Shown here: positions 12,903 through 14,169 of the stretch, piece after piece
Numbering within the stretch: position 1 is the stretch's first letter
Layout: every line of letters begins with the position of its first letter
Made by a program: the position numbers and the translations under genes
DNA from: JBBDIM01 sp040880405
GTDB lineage: Bacteria > Planctomycetota > Planctomycetia > Pirellulales > Pirellulaceae
DNA: 14,169 nucleotides
Assembly: GCA_040880405.1 (NCBI GenBank)
Contig: JBBDIM010000175.1
Coordinates: 1-14,169 of the forward strand
Reading direction: 5' to 3'
Notes under the pieces: model-generated
Told to the model about the DNA's origin: nothing
What the model saw: the letters and a program-made list of their open reading frames with translations, nothing else
Database searches by the model: none

Positions 12903-14169
12903 TGCGGTGGTTTGTCGGGGCCGTCATCCTGCTGGTCGTCGCCACCATCTTGCAACTTGGTTTGATGGTGTACGCGATGTACGCCTTGCTCGCAGTGATG
13001 CTGGGCAGCCGCATGGTCACTCGGTACTGGCTTGCCCACCTGACGGCCAAGCGGACCATCTCGCATACCGAGTTGGAACAGGGGCAGACTTTGACGGTGG
13101 TGCTGACCCTCAAAAACAGCGGGTCGCTACCAGTCCCGTGGTGTTTGGTAGAAGACCTGTTGCCGCGCGAAGCGGTTCTGACCAAGCCGGCGGCCCTGGA
13201 AGTGGCGGGGCAGCGGATATTCCTGGAGATGATGTCACCGGGTGGAACGAAAGTCCTCAGTTACACCATTCAGGCGAATCGCCGCGGCTATTACCAGATC
13301 GGACCGGCGGTGCTGGAAACCGGCGATGTCTTTGGCCTGCATCGCCGCTACAAAATGCTCTCCGCCCCGGAGTTTATCACCGTGATGCCGAAGGTGGTTC
13401 CGCTCGCTGGGTTCGACTTGGCCAGTCGCCGACCGCTGGGCGAGATGAAGATGTCGCACCGATTATTCGAAGACCCAACGCGGATCTCCGGAATTCGCCG
13501 GTATCAAGCGGGCGATCCAATCCAGAGGGTTCATTGGGCGGCGACCGCCCGGACCGGCGTGCTGCACAGCAAACAGTACGAACCTTCCTGCATTGCCGGG
13601 GTGACGATCGTATTGGACCTGCACACCCACAGTTACCCCGGCAAGGATGAGCCGTACCGCAGCGAGTTGGCGATTACCCTGGCAATTGCCATCACCAACG
13701 CGATTCAGTTAATGGATCAGCAGATTGGACTGATCACCAACGCCGGGGATGCCGCCCAGAGGGTCAAGTATGAGGGTTGGGCCTTCGATGCGCGGACCCG
13801 CGACGCCGCTCGTAAGGCGGCGGTGCGGCGCGATTCGGACGATCATCTGGCCCCCCAAGTAGTCCGAACCCGGCGAGGGGCCGATCAGTTCCAACAGATT
13901 GAACAAATGCTGGCCCGGGCGGAAAAACACCAGGGGCTGCCGATGCCCCGCCTGATTGAAGAGACCATCAGCCGGATGCCCCGCGATGCCACCGTGATCC
14001 CGATTTTGGGAGAAGTGACCGACGAAGACGCCTTGGCCTTGGGGATTTTGGCTCGGAGTGGGTTCACGGTCACCGCGATCTTAAACTGCTTCGACGAGTA
14101 CGAATTTTCCCAATCGGCCGGAAGGCTCTTGGCTCAGGGGATTTCGGCCCGACAATTGAAATCAGAGGA
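12902..14169 (+). CDS. DUF58 domain-containing protein (partial, truncated by the window)
   Basis: DUF58 proteins are membrane-anchored partners of MoxR ATPases; the molecular function is unsettled. The N terminus has two short hydrophobic segments (about 4-20 and 22-36). A beta-rich region (about 50-165) follows, with LTVVLTLKNSGSLPVPW and the NRRGYYQIGPAVLETGDVFGL block. The DUF58 core is GIRRYQAGDPIQRVHWAATA (197-216), continuing to KQYEPS. The VWA-like fold then starts with VTIVLDLH (234-241). The frame stays open for 422 codons to the right edge with no stop, so the 3' end is missing. The start is ATG at 12902, whose A is the last base of the moxR stop. A stretch at about 296-340 is rich in Arg and acidic residues (RTRDAARKAAVRRDSDD) and looks like an insertion in the VWA-like part. 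Confidence 0.93.
   Translation, partial: MRWFVGAVILLVVATILQLGLMVYAMYALLAVMLGSRMVTRYWLAHLTAKRTISHTELEQGQTLTVVLTLKNSGSLPVPWCLVEDLLPREAVLTKPAALEVAGQRIFLEMMSPGGTKVLSYTIQANRRGYYQIGPAVLETGDVFGLHRRYKMLSAPEFITVMPKVVPLAGFDLASRRPLGEMKMSHRLFEDPTRISGIRRYQAGDPIQRVHWAATARTGVLHSKQYEPSCIAGVTIVLDLHTHSYPGKDEPYRSELAITLAIAITNAIQLMDQQIGLITNAGDAAQRVKYEGWAFDARTRDAARKAAVRRDSDDHLAPQVVRTRRGADQFQQIEQMLARAEKHQGLPMPRLIEETISRMPRDATVIPILGEVTDEDALALGILARSGFTVTAILNCFDEYEFSQSAGRLLAQGISARQLKSE

Overview
The window reads as chromosomal DNA from a planctomycete, perhaps a Gemmata-like lineage. The grounds are an exported protein with two SHD1-like (SLA1 homology domain 1) repeats, a MoxR ATPase/DUF58 gene pair, an HU protein with a long low-complexity tail, a tiny lipoprotein of a kind I associate with that phylum, many starts without a clear Shine-Dalgarno sequence, and GC-rich coding DNA. 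This assignment rests on gene content only. I see no tRNA, rRNA, CRISPR array, transposase or phage gene.

Layout: twelve genes lie on the minus strand between 311 and 11619, and two on the plus strand from 11949 to the right edge. Read in the direction of minus-strand transcription, they are: an exported SHD1/zinc-ribbon protein (11619-10300); a DUF309 protein and a polytopic membrane protein 11 bases apart (10197-9020); a zinc-ribbon membrane protein, a 993-residue FAD/Fe-S oxidoreductase and moaD, tightly packed with an ATGA overlap at the last junction (8882-5176); a 466-base gap holding two large palindromic repeats; moaE and moaA (4709-3229); a class V cysteine desulfurase and a YkgJ-type cysteine-cluster protein (3108-1506); an HU/IHF-type protein with a recognisable sigma-70-like promoter (1159-680); and a 72-residue lipoprotein (529-311). 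On the plus strand, moxR (11949-12902) overlaps a DUF58 gene that runs off the window.

Functional themes: moaA, moaE and moaD belong to molybdenum cofactor synthesis. MoaA acts in the first step, and MoaD/MoaE form the molybdopterin synthase that inserts sulfur. The desulfurase just downstream is a plausible sulfur source for the MoaD thiocarboxylate or for final cofactor sulfuration, but that is inferred from position. moaC, moeB and moeA are not in the window. The FAD/Fe-S protein is probably a membrane-associated 2-hydroxyacid (lactate/glycolate-type) dehydrogenase. MoxR plus DUF58 is the usual start of a MoxR/DUF58/VWA/transglutaminase cluster.

I did not find an obvious new defence or mobile system. 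The most unusual structure is the moaD-moaE gap. It carries two palindromes built from related octamers (CTCTGCGT-like and CTTTGCGT-like), one of them bracketed by an 11-base direct repeat. Other points worth a look are the repeat-bearing HU tail, two unfamiliar proteins that join CxxC ribbons to membrane segments, and an AT-rich divergent spacer with paired palindromes.
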